NCBI RefSeq assembly: GCF_020164955.1
Contig: NZ_JAIUHG010000030.1
Coordinates: 1 to 64,000 of the forward strand
Source: Mesorhizobium sp. CA8
Lineage (GTDB): Bacteria; Pseudomonadota; Alphaproteobacteria; Rhizobiales; Rhizobiaceae
Reading direction: 5' to 3'
DNA: 64,000 nucleotides
Shown piece by piece: positions 62,622 through 64,000 of the stretch (the stretch's first letter is position 1; each line of letters begins with the position of its first letter). Both the position numbers and the translations under genes were made by a program. The notes below the pieces were generated by a model. It was not told the origin of the DNA. It ran no database searches and saw nothing but the letters and a program-made list of their open reading frames with translations.

Positions 62622-62807
62622 ATGGCAGACAACAAATCGAAGCGAGGCGCCGCAGACCGTCGGCAAGTCTCCCGCGGCGAAGGGTATGAGGTCAATTATT
62701 TCGCCCGCAAGCACGGTATCAGCAAAGAGCAGGCCGAAGCCCTGATCGAGCGGGTCGGCAACGACCGAGACAAGCTCAATGCCGCCGCGGAGAAACTGAA
62801 GAAATAG
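62622..62807 (+). CDS. DUF3606 domain protein
   Basis: A 61-residue protein with the DUF3606 pattern: YEVNYFARKHGISKEQAEALIERVGNDR, then a short helix with KLNAAAEKLKK. Start ATG 62622, with GGGAGA upstream. Such proteins are frequent beside repair and stress genes in rhizobia; role unknown. It lies between dnaE2 and the LigD gene on the same strand. Confidence 0.85.
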   Translation: MADNKSKRGAADRRQVSRGEGYEVNYFARKHGISKEQAEALIERVGNDRDKLNAAAEKLKK

Positions 62808-62856
62808 GCTGCGGATTGCGAATGGCGGCAGTTGGGTTTTGTTTGAGTCACGTCAG

Positions 62857-64000
62857 GTGAGCAAGTCAGCTTTGCGTCGGCCCACAATCAAAGGATCTTC
62901 AACTCCCCTTGCGAAGCCAGCCTCGCGCGGCGCAGCCAAGTTCGCGCCGCCCGCGTTCCGCCCGGTCCAGCTTGCAAAACTGGTGGACACTGTTCCCGCC
63001 GGCGATCGCTGGATCCACGAAATGAAATACGATGGCTACCGCATTCTCGTCGCCGTGGGCGGCGTCGAGGCGCGCGCCTATACGCGCTCCGGCCTGGATT
63101 GGTCCGACCGCTTTCCGTCCATTTTGGCGGAAGCACGCGAGCTCAAGGCTGGCTCCGCTCTGATCGACGGAGAGGCGGTTGTCATGGATACCGAGGGCCG
63201 ATCCAGTTTCCAGGCGCTGCAGAACGCGTTGAAGGGCGCTCCCGCGAGCATCGATTTTTATGCCTTCGACCTGCTCCAGCTCGACGGGGAAGATCTGACC
63301 AGGCTTCCGCTCCTGCAGCGCAAGGAGAAACTGGGGACGATCCTGCCGGCGAAGAGCCCCATCCTTCGCTACTCCGACCACATCCAGGGCCGCGGGGAAG
63401 AGTTGCTGAATCGCTTCTGCTACGCCGGCCTCGAGGGGGTTATCTCGAAGCTGGCGGATTCGCACTATGTCGGCGCCCGCGATGGAAGCTGGTTGAAGAT
63501 CAAGTGCATCAAGCGTCAGGAATTCGTGCTCGTCGGCTGGACGCCGTCAGACAAGGATCGCCCGTTTCGATCGCTGATCCTCGGCGTCCACGACGGCGGA
63601 AAGCTGCGCTATGCCGGCAAGGTCGGGACCGGTTTCGATGCCGCCGGGATGGCCCGGCTCATGAACACCATGGCGCCGCTCGAGCAGAAGGCGGCAACGG
63701 TCGAGGCGCCGCGCGCGGAGGTCCGCGGCGCGCACTGGCTGCGTCCCAGGCTTGTCGCCGAGATCGCCTTCACCGAGATGACCAATGAAGGAACACTGCG
63801 CCATCCAAGCTATCTCGGCCTGCGCGAGGACAAGAAGCCGGAAGCGGTCGTGCTCGAGACGGAACACCGCACAGCCGCCCTGCCGCCGCCGGCGACAAAC
63901 GCGGTCGCGATCAGCAATCGCGGCCGCGTGATCTACCCCGAATCCAACATCACCAAGGGACAGCTTGCCGATCATTATTCCGACGTTGCCGCGATCATGC
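62857..64000 (+). CDS. ligD: LigD-type ATP-dependent DNA ligase/polymerase (partial)
   Basis: The 5' part of a LigD protein for non-homologous end joining, running off the window after 381 codons. After a basic N-terminus comes the ligase domain, with nucleophile Lys57 in HEMKYDGYRILV, then LIDGEAVVMDTEG, YAFDLLQLDGEDL, GLEGVISKLADSHY and the Lys-rich motif V SWLKIKCIKRQE. The OB fold with VLVGWTPSDKDRPF follows. ISNRGRVIYPESNITKGQLADHY begins the polymerase domain. The usual N-terminal 3'-phosphoesterase domain is absent. Start GTG 62857 is tentative because the ribosome-binding site is weak. Confidence 0.88.
   Translation, partial: MSKSALRRPTIKGSSTPLAKPASRGAAKFAPPAFRPVQLAKLVDTVPAGDRWIHEMKYDGYRILVAVGGVEARAYTRSGLDWSDRFPSILAEARELKAGSALIDGEAVVMDTEGRSSFQALQNALKGAPASIDFYAFDLLQLDGEDLTRLPLLQRKEKLGTILPAKSPILRYSDHIQGRGEELLNRFCYAGLEGVISKLADSHYVGARDGSWLKIKCIKRQEFVLVGWTPSDKDRPFRSLILGVHDGGKLRYAGKVGTGFDAAGMARLMNTMAPLEQKAATVEAPRAEVRGAHWLRPRLVAEIAFTEMTNEGTLRHPSYLGLREDKKPEAVVLETEHRTAALPPPATNAVAISNRGRVIYPESNITKGQLADHYSDVAAIM

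Noticed and set aside
1..64000. CRISPR arrays, riboswitches, rRNA or complete tRNA genes
   Set aside because: No regularly spaced repeats and no recognisable conserved RNA motif were seen on either strand by reading.

Overview
The window is high-GC DNA from an alphaproteobacterium of the order Rhizobiales, most like Mesorhizobium or a close relative. The evidence is the mix of families: BA14K, DUF982 and PRC-barrel proteins, an imuA-imuB-dnaE2 cassette with an alphaproteobacterial GTTC-N7-GTTC SOS box, GGAAC-N16/17-GTT promoter-like sites, and Trb/DUF736/DUF2285/DUF2274 genes typical of rhizobial integrative and conjugative elements (ICEs). No rRNA, tRNA or CRISPR array was seen.

0-24 kb, ordinary chromosome-like or megaplasmid-like content. 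It opens with the 3' part of a cytochrome bo quinol oxidase operon (cyoC, cyoD). Next come a DUF4396 membrane protein, a BA14K protein and a membrane PQQ glucose dehydrogenase. A decayed DsbA-like gene carries a perfect palindrome in its active-site region. A TetR/cupin pair sits behind two overlapping operators. A Crp/Fnr regulator is divergent from a complete branched-chain-amino-acid-type ABC importer (SBP, LivH, a LivM-LivG fusion, LivF). Further on are a flavoprotein monooxygenase, a frameshifted ClC channel and an ECF sigma/anti-sigma operon. That operon runs on into a small zinc-ribbon gene and partners, of which a second, damaged copy lies at 15.0-15.7 kb.

24-30 kb, a gene-poor, decayed stretch. 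It holds a CPA1 antiporter, a quinone-oxidoreductase-like gene, small rhizobial orphan genes, and pieces of a SRAP peptidase, a GH108 lysozyme and other frameshifted genes.

30-57 kb, a mosaic of ICE pieces and cargo. The Trb tail (DUF2274, TrbI, TrbG) is joined to a chimeric gene whose first half is a RepA-like replication initiator and whose second half is TrbF, so the usual conjugation genes between them are missing. Two 620-bp direct repeats, each with a DUF736 gene and its terminator, flank 17.7 kb. That interval holds stress genes, a sugar-oxidation/glycosidase cluster (GH144, VOC, SMP-30, cupin, DoxX diverging from SDR, GMC, GH39), a MocR/MFS pair, a DHFR-like gene, and a DUF6499/DUF2285 pair. 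The pair reads as an FseA-type excision activator made by +1 frameshifting. Beyond the second repeat are a frameshifted HEPN-like gene and a large GHKL-ATPase protein with a PD-(D/E)xK nuclease motif, a candidate defence protein.

57-64 kb, DNA damage tolerance and repair: SOS-regulated imuA-imuB-dnaE2, a DUF3606 gene, and the start of a LigD-type ligase/polymerase cut by the window end.
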